Shown here: one piece after another, positions 9,279 to 17,772 of the stretch | Position numbering within the stretch: the first letter of the stretch is position 1 | Layout: every line of letters starts with the position of its first letter | Source of the DNA: an uncultured Prevotellaceae bacterium | GTDB lineage: Bacteria > Bacteroidota > Bacteroidia > Bacteroidales > Bacteroidaceae | Reading direction: 5' to 3' | DNA: 64,000 nucleotides | Assembly: GCA_946188395.1 (NCBI GenBank) | Contig: CAMHUU010000014.1 | Coordinates: 1 to 64,000 of the forward strand | Position numbers and translations under genes: made by a program | Notes under the pieces: model-generated | Told to the model about the DNA's origin: nothing | Database searches by the model: none | What the model saw: the letters and a program-made list of their open reading frames with translations, nothing else

Positions 9279-11351
9279 TTAAACGTTTAACTCACGGTGC
9301 CTCTCTATCACGGAAGCCTCGCAGGGGATGATAACCCAGACGGTAGTACCCTTTTCGGCTTCAGATTGTAACTCGATGGTGCCTCCCATCTGTTCAACAA
9401 GTGCCTGCACTATAGGCAGGTCGAGACCCGTTCCGCAGAGCTGGGAGCGCTGGTCGCGTACAAAGCGTTCGAAAACGTGGGGCAGGGTATCCTTATCAAT
9501 GCCGCGTCCCGTATCCTCGATGACTATCGACAACTGACCCTTTCTGTATTCACACTTGGCAAGGATAGAGCCCTTCTGGGTGAAGCCGGCAGCTGTCGTA
9601 CAGAGTTTCTCTATTACCTTGCCGACATGTTCCGTGTCGATGTTGACCACCAACCGTTCGAAGGGGTTCTCAACAACAACCTTCACCTCGGGTGACACAT
9701 TCACCAGTCCTAACTGGCACCAACTCTCAAAGAGCATGGCGAAGTCGACATCCTCGCGTTTATATTCAATCATGTTGGCATCCAGTCGCGACAGGAAGAG
9801 AATGTCGTTGACCAGCGACAGCAGGGAATTGGAATTACGGCGAATCTCCTCAACGAACAGCGGTTCGTCAGCCTCGTCGTGATCCGACTCGAACAGTTCT
9901 GCAAAACCGACCACTGTGTTCAACGGTGTACGAATCTCATAACTCATATTGGTCAGGAAGGCCTGCTTCAACAACTCCGTCTCCTGGGCCTTCTTGGTCT
10001 CAATGGCCAATTTCTGCTCGGTTTCAACCATCTGCGTCATATTGCGGCACATGCCGAAATAGCGCTCTACCCTGCCCTCGGCATCCTTCATAGGCACCAT
10101 GTTGAACAGGAGCCAGACAGGATGGTGCCGCTTGTCGCGAATCTCGGTTTCGAAAAGTACCTCCACCGGATTCTCCGTCAGGTGGTCCATACGGTTCAAC
10201 GCGCTGGAGATGGCTCGGCGGAAGCGAGGCGATGCCAAGCGGATACAACGCAACTGCGACAGGCGCAGCTGAGTTTCGTTGATGTTGATAGATATCTCCA
10301 TCGTATGCGTTTCCGGATAGTAGTTCACCAGTCGCACGTCGCTCACCTGAAGGGCATAATTCACATTCTTGACGTAGGTCTTGATGTCCTTGGTTATCTG
10401 GCGCAGCTTCTTGAAGCCTTCCTGCTGATGATGGAACGACTCCACCATTTCCGTCACGTTACGTCCGGCCATGTAGACGCCTTCCAACTCGCCGTTGGTT
10501 TTACGAATGGGATTGATGGTCGATTCATAATACATGAAACCATTCAGTCGGAAGTCTTTAACATGGTATATTGGGGCTGATAATTTGCTGAAGTCGATAA
10601 TCGAAGAACTACGGGTATTTTCTAACTGGTGGAGGTCCACACCACTATAGAACGGGTTGTTCTGCAACAGAAACTGTCCGTTAAGAACGTCTTCACGATG
10701 CTCAACGCCAAACTGCCTGCAAGCTTTCTCATTGATATCGTTCAGCACGCCATACTTGTCGTAATAAATCATGTCCATCAACGACGAATTGAACACGGTA
10801 TGATAGCGCAACAGGAGCTGTTTCACCGTCTCCCGGCGCCGCACCTCGTCAGTCACGTCGTGCAGAATACACAGCAAATCCTCAATCTCCGTACGGCTCC
10901 GGCGACGGGCTACAGACACCGAAAAGTCGAATACGTCATGACTTCCGTCATCCTTCATGGCGCCTCTCACACGGACATTGGCAGATTTACTTCGACCTTC
11001 ACAGATATCGAAGATACACTTGCGCAACTGTTCAAAATCGTCGCGGTCGAATAATGCGGCAAACTCGATAGGGTTGTAGTCTTTCGAAAACTCACCGTTC
11101 TCGTTCAGGAACACGTAATGGCGCTTTTGCACGTTGTAGAAGCAGAGCCTCAGATTACTAGTCTGCAGCACCAGCGACAAACGGGCGAACTCACTCAAAC
11201 CCTGCGTCTTGGCATCTTGTTCGCGATAACGATAGATAAAATTATAGAACAGCAATAGAAAAAAACCGATTAGGAACGCAGCCATCACGTAGACGGTCAT
11301 GTGCTCAAAATCAAATAGCTTTTCTATAGTTTGTACAACCTGTTCTGACAT
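9279..11351 (-). CDS. PAS-domain histidine kinase paralogue lacking the phosphoacceptor His (Y-type, probable pseudokinase)
   Basis: 690 residues from the ATG at 11351. An ATG further upstream (11396) is rejected because it lies between the promoter boxes. A short N-terminus precedes one membrane segment (about 20-42), then come PAS-like domains and a kinase-like core. The phosphoacceptor motif is NMSYEIRTPLNTVVGF, with Tyr471 in place of His. The N-box is KLCTTAAGFT, with the essential Asn replaced by Thr. G1 (DTGRG) and G2 (GTGLDLPI) remain, so nucleotide binding may persist. It is the first gene of the four-kinase operon, with a well-formed promoter directly upstream, and is divergent from frr. 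A regulatory or dimerisation role is inferred. Confidence 0.87.
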   Translation of the reverse strand: MSEQVVQTIEKLFDFEHMTVYVMAAFLIGFFLLLFYNFIYRYREQDAKTQGLSEFARLSLVLQTSNLRLCFYNVQKRHYVFLNENGEFSKDYNPIEFAALFDRDDFEQLRKCIFDICEGRSKSANVRVRGAMKDDGSHDVFDFSVSVARRRSRTEIEDLLCILHDVTDEVRRRETVKQLLLRYHTVFNSSLMDMIYYDKYGVLNDINEKACRQFGVEHREDVLNGQFLLQNNPFYSGVDLHQLENTRSSSIIDFSKLSAPIYHVKDFRLNGFMYYESTINPIRKTNGELEGVYMAGRNVTEMVESFHHQQEGFKKLRQITKDIKTYVKNVNYALQVSDVRLVNYYPETHTMEISININETQLRLSQLRCIRLASPRFRRAISSALNRMDHLTENPVEVLFETEIRDKRHHPVWLLFNMVPMKDAEGRVERYFGMCRNMTQMVETEQKLAIETKKAQETELLKQAFLTNMSYEIRTPLNTVVGFAELFESDHDEADEPLFVEEIRRNSNSLLSLVNDILFLSRLDANMIEYKREDVDFAMLFESWCQLGLVNVSPEVKVVVENPFERLVVNIDTEHVGKVIEKLCTTAAGFTQKGSILAKCEYRKGQLSIVIEDTGRGIDKDTLPHVFERFVRDQRSQLCGTGLDLPIVQALVEQMGGTIELQSEAEKGTTVWVIIPCEASVIERHRELNV

Positions 11352-11372
11352 AGTTTTTAGTCTTCTAGCCGA

Positions 11373-11404
11373 CAAAGATAGGGAAAAATAAGACAATCTC
11401 CAAA
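11373..11404 (-). promoter_or_regulatory. Promoter of the four-kinase operon
   Basis: Read on the minus strand: TTTG (complement 11401-11404), 20-base spacer, TATCTTTG (complement 11373-11380). The expected start site is near 11366, leaving a very short leader to the ATG at 11351. This is the only clear promoter seen for the whole kinase array. Confidence 0.8.
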
Positions 11405-11415
11405 TTTAAATAAAG

Positions 11416-11462
11416 AAAAATGAGTTTTCCTTTGGTATTTTCCTCTCTAATTTGTACCTTTG
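11416..11462 (+). promoter_or_regulatory. frr promoter with translation-gene upstream element
   Basis: TTTG (11431-11434), 20-base spacer, TACCTTTG (11455-11462). Immediately upstream is AAAAATGAGTTTTCCTTTG (11416-11434), nearly the same as the element before rpsO and rplY. It overlaps the start region of the divergent kinase promoter. Confidence 0.8.
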
Positions 11463-11491
11463 ACCCCATAAAACTCAAAATAACGACAATT

Positions 11492-12052
11492 ATGATAGAC
11501 GTAAAAGCAACATTAGCATCAGCTGAAGAGCGCATGGAAATGGCAGCCATGTACTTGGAAGAAGAGCTGAACAGGGTCCGCGCAGGACGTGCCAATGTGG
11601 CCATCCTCAGCGGTGTGAGAGTAGAGTCATACGGACAGAAGGTTCCCCTGAACCAGGTGGCAAACATTTCTACCCCCGATGCCCGTACCATTGCCATTAA
11701 GCCTTGGGACCGCAAGCAGATTCGCGACATCGAGAAGGCCATCATGGACAGCGATGTGGGTATCACCCCAGAAAACAACGGCGAAATCATCCGTCTGGGC
11801 ATCCCCCAGCCTACTGAGGAGCGCCGTCGCGACCTGGTAAAGCAGTGCAACAAGATTGCCGAGAAGGCCAAGGTCGAAGTGCGCAACGTGCGTGGCGACA
11901 TCAAGGACAAGCTGAAGAAAGCCATCAAGGACGGACTTTCTGAGGACAATGAAAAGGACGCCGAACTGGAACTCCAGAAGATTCACGACAAGTACATCAA
12001 GAAACTTGACGAGCTGATGGAGGCTAAGAACAAGGAAATCATGACTGTATAA
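11492..12052 (+). CDS. frr: Ribosome recycling factor
   Basis: 186 residues from the ATG at 11492, the usual length for the family. An upstream ATG at 11420 would fall before the promoter -7 box and is rejected. VRAGRANVAILSGVRVESYG and the C-terminal LQKIHDKYIKKLDELMEAKNKEIM are characteristic. RRF works with EF-G to split post-termination ribosomes. rsgA follows with a 7-base gap, so the two ribosome-related genes are probably co-transcribed. Confidence 0.97.
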   Translation: MIDVKATLASAEERMEMAAMYLEEELNRVRAGRANVAILSGVRVESYGQKVPLNQVANISTPDARTIAIKPWDRKQIRDIEKAIMDSDVGITPENNGEIIRLGIPQPTEERRRDLVKQCNKIAEKAKVEVRNVRGDIKDKLKKAIKDGLSEDNEKDAELELQKIHDKYIKKLDELMEAKNKEIMTV

Positions 12053-12059
12053 TTGACAA

Positions 12060-13031
12060 TTGAAGGGCTTAGTTATTAAGAATACCGGCAGTTGGTACAC
12101 CGTTCTGACAGACGATGGATCAACTGTCGATTGTAAGATAAAGGGCAATTTCCGAATCAAGGGAATTCGCTCTACTAATCCCGTGGCCGTCGGCGACCGC
12201 GTAGAAATCAGCATACTGCCAACAGCCAACAGCCAACAACCAACAGCTTGGATTACTGAGATCGAGGACCGTCGCAACTACATCATCCGCAAGAGCATCA
12301 ACCTCTCGAAGCAGAGCCACATCCTGGCGGCAAACGTCGATCAGGCCTTATTGGTCATCACCGTCAGCAAACCTGAGACATCGACGACGTTCATCGACCG
12401 CTTCCTGGCATCAGCCGAAGCCTATCGCGTGCCCGTCATCCTTGTCTTCAACAAAACCGACCTGCTCAACGACGACGAGCAACGCTACCAGCAGTTGATG
12501 ATTCAGCTTTACCAGACCATCGGCTACGAGTGTCGCGCCATCTCAGCACAGACGGGCGACGGCGTCGATGCGCTACACGACCTGCTCGAGGGCAAAATCA
12601 CCCTGCTCAGCGGTAATTCCGGCGTAGGCAAGTCGACGCTCATCAACCGGCTCATCCCCCATGCCAACCTGCGTACGGCCGACATCAGCGATGTCCACCA
12701 GATGGGTATGCACACTACCACCTTCAGCGAGATGATCCCTCTCGACGGTCATTCATCATTCCTCACCCCTCATTCCTCATTTCTTATCGACACTCCAGGC
12801 ATCAAGGGCTTTGGCACCTTTGACATGGAGCGTGAAGAGTTGACCAGCTACTTCAAAGAAATCTTCGAATTTTCGAAGCAGTGCCGTTTTTCCGACTGCA
12901 CACATACCCATGAGCCAGGTTGCGCCGTGCTGAAAGCCGTCGAAGACCACTACATCGCCCAGAGCCGTTATCAGTCCTACCTGTCGATGCTCGACGACAA
13001 GGACGAAAACAAATATCGCGAGGCCTTCTAA
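12060..13031 (+). CDS. rsgA: Ribosome small-subunit-dependent GTPase RsgA, TTG start
   Basis: 323 residues: OB-fold (about 1-75), circularly permuted GTPase with NKTD (G4) before the P-loop GNSGVGKST and DTPGIKGFG, then a C-terminal zinc motif ([14 protein letters not shown]). RsgA checks late 30S maturation. Translation must start at the TTG at 12060: an in-frame stop lies two codons upstream, and the family begins [12 protein letters not shown]. Two tracts look like insertions of intergenic-type repeats: 12218-12247 (reiterated GCCAACA) in the OB-fold and 12750-12783 (ATTCATCATTCC/CTCATTCC) just before the DTPG motif. The reading frame survives both, and the protein is probably functional. 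Confidence 0.94.
   Translation: MKGLVIKNTGSWYTVLTDDGSTVDCKIKGNFRIKGIRSTNPVAVGDRVEISILPTANSQQPTAWITEIEDRRNYIIRKSINLSKQSHILAANVDQALLVITVSKPETSTTFIDRFLASAEAYRVPVILVFNKTDLLNDDEQRYQQLMIQLYQTIGYECRAISAQTGDGVDALHDLLEGKITLLSGNSGVGKSTLINRLIPHANLRTADISDVHQMGMHTTTFSEMIPLDGHSSFLTPHSSFLIDTPGIKGFGTFDMEREELTSYFKEIFEFSKQCRFSDCTHTHEPGCAVLKAVEDHYIAQSRYQSYLSMLDDKDENKYREAF
12218..12247. repeat. In-frame simple repeat inside rsgA
   Basis: GCCAACA is repeated about four times with slight drift, encoding a TANSQQPTA stretch. It resembles the short phrase repeats found between genes elsewhere in the window. Confidence 0.6.
12750..12783. repeat. In-frame CATTCCTCA-type repeat inside rsgA
   Basis: ATTCATCATTCCTCA is followed by CCTCATTCCTCATTTC, encoding [12 protein letters not shown]. 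The same phrase family occurs in intergenic DNA at 24260-24295 and, in reverse complement, at 33475-33500. Confidence 0.65.
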
Positions 13032-13057
13032 GCCCCGCGATATTCTTTAACTTCTTA

Positions 13058-13072
13058 GCGGTCACAGACCGC
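13058..13072. terminator. Small hairpin between convergent rsgA and aldA
   Basis: GCGGTC-ACA-GACCGC lies in the 68-base convergent gap and is surrounded by TTAACTTCTT-type repeats. It has no clear T run, so a terminator role is tentative. Confidence 0.4.
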
Positions 13073-13099
13073 GATAACTTCTTCTAACTCCTTTCGAAG

Positions 13100-14542
13100 T
13101 TACATATCCTCATAGGTATCCAGATACGTCACGTGAGTAACCAGGTATTCCTCTACACCGTGCTTGCCATCGGCACCGCCAATACCCGACTTCTTCACAC
13201 CAGCGTGGAAGCCCTGAATGGCCTCGAAGTGCTCGCGGTTGATGTAGGTCTCGCCGAACTCCAGCTCGCGGCAAGCCTTTACAGCGACGTTCAGATCCTT
13301 CGTAAAGATGCTCGATGCCAGACCGTATTCGCAGTCGTTAGCATAGCCGATAACCTCGTCCAGCGTTTCGAATTCTACCAACGGAATCACGGGACCAAAG
13401 GTCTCCTCGTGGATGATGTCCATATCCTGACGGCAGTTGTCCAACACAGTAGCGGCGTAGAAGTAACCCTTGGTGCCTACACGCTTACCACCACAGAGCA
13501 ACTTGGCACCCTGCTTGATGGCACGCTCGACCTTCTCGGTTACGCTCTCCAAAGCACGCTGTTCTACCAGCGGACCCATATCCACAGAAGCATCGGCACA
13601 GGGGTCGCCCACCTTCACGGCGCTCATCTTCTTAACGAGGATATCCGTAAAGGCCTTCTTCACTTCCTTCTGCACATACACGCGCTCGGCATTGTTACAA
13701 ATCTGTCCGTTGTTACCAATACGGCTGTCGACAATCCACTGGGCAGCACGCTCCAAATCAGCATCCTTCATGACGATAGCCGGTGCCTTGCCACCCAGCT
13801 CCAAGCTCACCTTGGTGATGTTCTTCGAAGCAGCAGCCATGATGCTCTCGCCGGCGCTGACGGAACCCGTTACTGAAACAATGTCAATCTTCGGGCTTCC
13901 AGCCATCTCGTTACCAATGACGCTGCCCTTACCCGTTACGATATTGATGACACCTGCGGGCAAACCGCTCTCGGCAACAACCTTACCAAATTCGGTACAG
14001 TTCTCGGGAGTCAGCTGCGAGGGTTTAATGACGATAGTACAACCGGCAATCAGCGCAGCACCAGCCTTGCGGGCAATCAGGAAGAACGGGAAGTTCCAGG
14101 GCAGGATGCCTGCTACGACACCGATAGGCTTCTTCGTCAGCAGAATGGTTTCGTTAGGACGATCAGAGGGAATAATCTCGCCCTCGATATGGCGTGCAAA
14201 CGTAGCCATATACTCGAAGTAAGCAATCGTCGCGCCCACCTCTATCGAGGCCCACGTACGGGTCTTACCCTGCTCACGCATAATGATTTCCGTAAACTCC
14301 TGCTCACGGGCTTTGATGCCGGCAGCAAACTTCAGCAGATACTGGGCACGCTCAATGGCAGGCACCTTGGCCCACGACTTCTGGGCGGCACGTGCTGCGT
14401 CCAAAGCACGGTTCACATCCTCAATCGTGCCTTCTGGCTGACGACTGATTACTTCCTCCGTCGAGGGGTTCAACACATCAATCCATTTGCCGTTCGAGCT
14501 CTCGCAGAACTGGCCGTTAATGTACATCTGTAACTCTTTCAT
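13100..14542 (-). CDS. aldA: Aldehyde dehydrogenase, AldA (lactaldehyde dehydrogenase) type
   Basis: 480 residues, full length for the NAD(P)-dependent ALDH superfamily. The catalytic Cys lies in GNNGQICNNAERVYVQ and the general-base Glu in SLELGGKAP. PWNFPFFLIARK, TGSVSAGESIM, HEETFGPV and the C-terminal FHAGVKKSGIGGADGKHG follow E. coli AldA along the whole length. AldA oxidises L-lactaldehyde to L-lactate and also glycolaldehyde. No fucose or rhamnose genes adjoin it, so the physiological substrate is inferred from family resemblance. It has its own promoter, back to back with that of nagB. Confidence 0.88.
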   Translation of the reverse strand: MKELQMYINGQFCESSNGKWIDVLNPSTEEVISRQPEGTIEDVNRALDAARAAQKSWAKVPAIERAQYLLKFAAGIKAREQEFTEIIMREQGKTRTWASIEVGATIAYFEYMATFARHIEGEIIPSDRPNETILLTKKPIGVVAGILPWNFPFFLIARKAGAALIAGCTIVIKPSQLTPENCTEFGKVVAESGLPAGVINIVTGKGSVIGNEMAGSPKIDIVSVTGSVSAGESIMAAASKNITKVSLELGGKAPAIVMKDADLERAAQWIVDSRIGNNGQICNNAERVYVQKEVKKAFTDILVKKMSAVKVGDPCADASVDMGPLVEQRALESVTEKVERAIKQGAKLLCGGKRVGTKGYFYAATVLDNCRQDMDIIHEETFGPVIPLVEFETLDEVIGYANDCEYGLASSIFTKDLNVAVKACRELEFGETYINREHFEAIQGFHAGVKKSGIGGADGKHGVEEYLVTHVTYLDTYEDM

Positions 14543-14580
14543 ACGCTTTGTTTTAGTAGTGATAATTAAAAATGGTCCTG

Positions 14581-14611
14581 CAAAGATAGGAATTATCCTG
14601 CAAAAATCAAA
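14581..14611 (-). promoter_or_regulatory. aldA promoter
   Basis: On the minus strand: TTTG (complement 14608-14611), 19-base spacer, TATCTTTG (complement 14581-14588). Confidence 0.75.
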
Positions 14612-14628
14612 ACAAATTTTACTTTTTC

Positions 14629-14660
14629 TTTGTCATTTTCTTGTTTTTTCCGTACCTTTG
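14629..14660 (+). promoter_or_regulatory. nagB promoter
   Basis: TTTG (14629-14632), 20-base spacer, TACCTTTG (14653-14660), followed by a 30-base leader to the ATG at 14697. Confidence 0.8.
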
Positions 14661-14696
14661 CACCCGATAAGACAAAAAACTTTATATTTTTAGCTT

Positions 14697-15491
14697 ATGA
14701 GAGTTATTATTGAATCTGATTATCAGAAAATGTCGCAGTGGGCAGCCGAGCATGTCATTCGTCGCATCAACGAAGCTCAGCCCACGAAGGAGAAACCATT
14801 TGTGTTGGGTCTTCCCACCGGTTCTTCGCCCGAAGGCATGTATGCCTGTCTGGTGAAAGCCAACAAAGAAGGCCGAGTATCATTTAAGAACGTGCTGACA
14901 TTCAACATGGACGAGTACGTAGGCCTGCCCGAGGAGCATCCAGAAAGCTATCACTCGTTCATGGCCCGCAACCTGTTCGACCACATTGACTGCCCCAAGG
15001 AGAACATCCACATCCTGAACGGAAACGCCAAGGATCTGGCCGCCGAGTGCGCTCACTACGAGGAGATGATTAAGGAAGCTGGTGGCATCGACCTGTTCCT
15101 GGGCGGTATCGGTCCTGACGGACATATTGCCTTCAATGAGCCCTATTCGAGTCTGACAAGCCGTACACGTGTGAAGACACTGACTACGGACACCATCATA
15201 GCAAACAGCCGCTTCTTCGACAACGACGTCAACAAGGTGCCCAAGCTGGCGCTGACCGTTGGCGTAGGTACCGTTATGGATGCCAAAGAAGTAATGATTC
15301 TGGTGAACGGTCACCACAAGGCCCGTGCACTGAAGGCAGCCATCGAGGGTGCTGTCACCCACGAGTGGACCATCTCGGCCCTGCAGATGCATCCTCACGG
15401 CATCATCGTTGCCGACGAGCCTGCCACCGATGAATTGAAGGTTGCTACCTACAAGTACTTCAAGGACATCGAGAAGGACAATCTGCTATAA
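14697..15491 (+). CDS. nagB: Glucosamine-6-phosphate deaminase
   Basis: 264 residues, normal for NagB. Visible motifs are [13 protein letters not shown] (phosphate binding), FNMDEYVGL with the proton-transfer Asp, and [15 protein letters not shown] with the active-site Asp/His/Glu. It converts glucosamine-6-phosphate to fructose-6-phosphate and ammonia, the last step of amino-sugar catabolism. It stands alone between its own promoter and a hairpin made from repeat sequence. Confidence 0.96.
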   Translation: MRVIIESDYQKMSQWAAEHVIRRINEAQPTKEKPFVLGLPTGSSPEGMYACLVKANKEGRVSFKNVLTFNMDEYVGLPEEHPESYHSFMARNLFDHIDCPKENIHILNGNAKDLAAECAHYEEMIKEAGGIDLFLGGIGPDGHIAFNEPYSSLTSRTRVKTLTTDTIIANSRFFDNDVNKVPKLALTVGVGTVMDAKEVMILVNGHHKARALKAAIEGAVTHEWTISALQMHPHGIIVADEPATDELKVATYKYFKDIEKDNLL

Positions 15492-15512
15492 AACGAAATG
15501 AGAAATGAAAAA

Positions 15513-15571
15513 TGAGAGGTGAGATATATGATTTGTTATAAAACTGAGAACTCTCACCTCTCAGTTTTTTT
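15513..15571 (+). terminator. nagB terminator built from simple repeats
   Basis: TGAGAGGTGAGA (15513-15524) pairs with TCTCACCTCTCA (15552-15563), followed by a run of Ts. A smaller alternative hairpin (AACTGAGA with TCTCAGTT) lies inside it. Confidence 0.75.
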
Positions 15572-15595
15572 CCAAACAAACTACTACAAAAACAG

Positions 15596-17716
15596 ATGAC
15601 TACTAAACTACGAACCCTTTTCACCCTGCTGGCTTGTGTCACACTGACTGCTTATGCAGCAATCGACCGTCAGGCACTGATTACCAGAAACAACCCCACC
15701 ATCACGAGTGTCGACACGCTGGCGTCGCTGAGTGTCGGTAATGGTGGTTTTGCTTTTACTACCGACATCACCGGCCTGCAGACTTTCCCAGAGCACTATC
15801 GCAACGGCGTACCCTTGGGAACCCAGAGCGAATGGGGCTGGCACAGTTTCGACAATCCGGAGCAATACCGCATTGAGGAGTCGTACCAAATGTATGATTT
15901 TGGTCACGGCCATCGCGAGCTTTATGCCACCCAGCCCAAAACGGGACGTGCCAAGGGTGCTGCAGACTGGTATCGCAGCAATCCGCACCGTCTGCACTTG
16001 GGGTGCATCGGTCTCGAGATTGAGGGCTTGAAGCCTTCAGATATCAAGAAGCCCCATGAGACGCTCGACATGTGGACGGGAACGATTAGTTCACGGTTCA
16101 TGGTGAATGGTTCAAGGTTTAGTGTTCAAACAGTGTGTCATCCGGAACGCGACCTCATCGCCTCATGCATCACGACTAATCATAAACATCAAACATCCAT
16201 CAACCTCCGTTTCCCCTACCCTACAGGCGGACACAGCGATAATGCCTGCGACTGGCAGAGCAACGACAAGCACCAGACGACTCTTGTCAGCGCGACCAGC
16301 AACAATGCCGTGCTGAAACGGACCATCGGCAACACCGTCTATTACGTTGTGCTCAACTGGGAGGAACAGGCCCAACTGAAAGAAAAAAGCAAAAACTACT
16401 GGGTATTGGCAGCCGACGGCAATCAGCTGACATTCACCTGCGAATTCCTGGACAGCATTCCTCGCTCCACACTCCACATTCCACACTCCACTATCCAACA
16501 AGCGAGTGCTACGCACTGGAAGCAATTTTGGACGGAGGGCGCAGCAGTAGATTTTTCACATTGCAAGGACAAGCGGGCCAAGGAACTCGAGCGCCGCGTG
16601 GTGCTGAGCCAATGGCTGCTGGCCATTCAGTGTGCTGCCAGCACGCCGCCACAGGAGACGGGACTGACCTACAACTCGTGGTTCGGCAAATTCCACATGG
16701 AGATGATCTGGTGGCACCAAGCCTGGCTGCCCCTATGGAATCACGGTACGATGCTCGACCGCACGCTGCGCTGGTATGAAAGCGTAGAGCCCATAGCCCG
16801 CGAGATTGCCATGCGACAAGGTTTTAAGGGTATCCGCTGGATGAAGATGACAGACCGCTCAGGCGAGGAGGCTCCATCGAAGGTGGGCAGTTTCCTCATC
16901 TGGCAACAGCCTCACCTTATTTATTTAGCAGAACTGCTTTATAGAAGCGAAAAGACTAAGGCTGAAAAAGATAAGATGCTGAAGCGTTATGGACCACTTA
17001 TCAACGAGACAGCTATCTTTATGGCAGACTTCGCCACCTACCAAAAGGAGCGCGACCGATACATACTAAAAGGCATCATACCTGCCCAAGAAACGCTCAA
17101 GGCCTCAGAGACGTACAACCCGCCCTTCGAACTGTCCTACTGGCATTTTGCCTTGCAGCTGGCTCAGCAATGGCGCGAGCGACGGGGACTGGAGCGTGTC
17201 GCGCTATGGGATGACATTATCCAGAAACTGTCGCCACTGGCCAAGGACGGCGAGAACCGCTACCTAGCTGCAGAGTCGAATCCCGAAACGTATAGCGACC
17301 AGCGCCTCATCAGCGACCACCCTGCGGTCCTGGGAGCTGTGGGCATCTTCCCCATGAGCCGCCTCATCGATCCACAGGTCATGAAACATACCCAAGAGTG
17401 GATCTGGGACAACTGGAACTGGGACCACACGTGGGGATGGGACTACCCGATGGTGGCGATGAATTCCGCCCGTCTGGGAGTGCCTGAAAACGCCGTCAGT
17501 GCCCTGCTGATGGACAAGCGTACCAACACCTATCTGCCCAATGGCCACAACTATCAGGACGGACGCCTGCGTTGCTACCTGCCCGGAAACGGCGGACTGC
17601 TCACAGCCATTGCCATGATGTGTGCGGGTTGGGACGGATGCACGGAACGGAACCCCGGATTCCCCAAGAATGGCCTGTGGGACGTGCGCTGGGAAGGACT
17701 GAACCCCATGCCGTAA
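15596..17716 (+). CDS. Secreted six-hairpin glycosidase-like protein of unknown specificity
   Basis: 706 residues with a signal peptide (about 1-20, ending in ATAYAA-like sequence). No exact family is recognised. The N-terminal half looks like a beta-sandwich (SLSVGNGGFAFTTDITG). The C-terminal half is rich in Trp and acidic residues, as in (alpha/alpha)6-barrel enzymes of the GH65/GH95/GH15 type: WFGKFHMEMIWWHQAWLP, RLISDHPAVLGA and YLPGNGGLLTAIAMM. It is the first gene of an operon with a pectate lyase and a GH3 enzyme, so it probably removes sugars from pectic or hemicellulosic oligosaccharides. Two stretches (16091-16130 and 16456-16499) are simple-repeat insertions kept in frame. The sugar specificity cannot be named from sequence. 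Confidence 0.7.
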   Translation: MTTKLRTLFTLLACVTLTAYAAIDRQALITRNNPTITSVDTLASLSVGNGGFAFTTDITGLQTFPEHYRNGVPLGTQSEWGWHSFDNPEQYRIEESYQMYDFGHGHRELYATQPKTGRAKGAADWYRSNPHRLHLGCIGLEIEGLKPSDIKKPHETLDMWTGTISSRFMVNGSRFSVQTVCHPERDLIASCITTNHKHQTSINLRFPYPTGGHSDNACDWQSNDKHQTTLVSATSNNAVLKRTIGNTVYYVVLNWEEQAQLKEKSKNYWVLAADGNQLTFTCEFLDSIPRSTLHIPHSTIQQASATHWKQFWTEGAAVDFSHCKDKRAKELERRVVLSQWLLAIQCAASTPPQETGLTYNSWFGKFHMEMIWWHQAWLPLWNHGTMLDRTLRWYESVEPIAREIAMRQGFKGIRWMKMTDRSGEEAPSKVGSFLIWQQPHLIYLAELLYRSEKTKAEKDKMLKRYGPLINETAIFMADFATYQKERDRYILKGIIPAQETLKASETYNPPFELSYWHFALQLAQQWRERRGLERVALWDDIIQKLSPLAKDGENRYLAAESNPETYSDQRLISDHPAVLGAVGIFPMSRLIDPQVMKHTQEWIWDNWNWDHTWGWDYPMVAMNSARLGVPENAVSALLMDKRTNTYLPNGHNYQDGRLRCYLPGNGGLLTAIAMMCAGWDGCTERNPGFPKNGLWDVRWEGLNPMP
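16091..16130. repeat. In-frame GGTTCA-type repeat in the 706-residue glycosidase gene
   Basis: GGTTCATGG, GGTTCAAGG and GTGTTCAAA recur at short intervals, encoding SRFMVNGSRFSVQ. The phrase is of the same kind as the TTCAAAG/TTGAAC intergenic repeats. Confidence 0.55.
16456..16499. repeat. In-frame CTCCACA/CATTCCACA repeat in the 706-residue glycosidase gene
   Basis: Tandem CTCCACACTCCACATTCC-like units encode RSTLHIPHSTIQ. They resemble the ATTCCACATTCCTC units in the intergenic DNA at 24260-24290. Confidence 0.65.
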
Positions 17717-17772
17717 GACTGCCATCATCGAACTTTTACATCCATCATACTGAAACTAAACAACTCAAAAAA

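Noticed and set aside
11352..11396. Upstream ATG for the first kinase gene
   Set aside because: It lies between the -33 and -7 promoter boxes, so it would not be transcribed.
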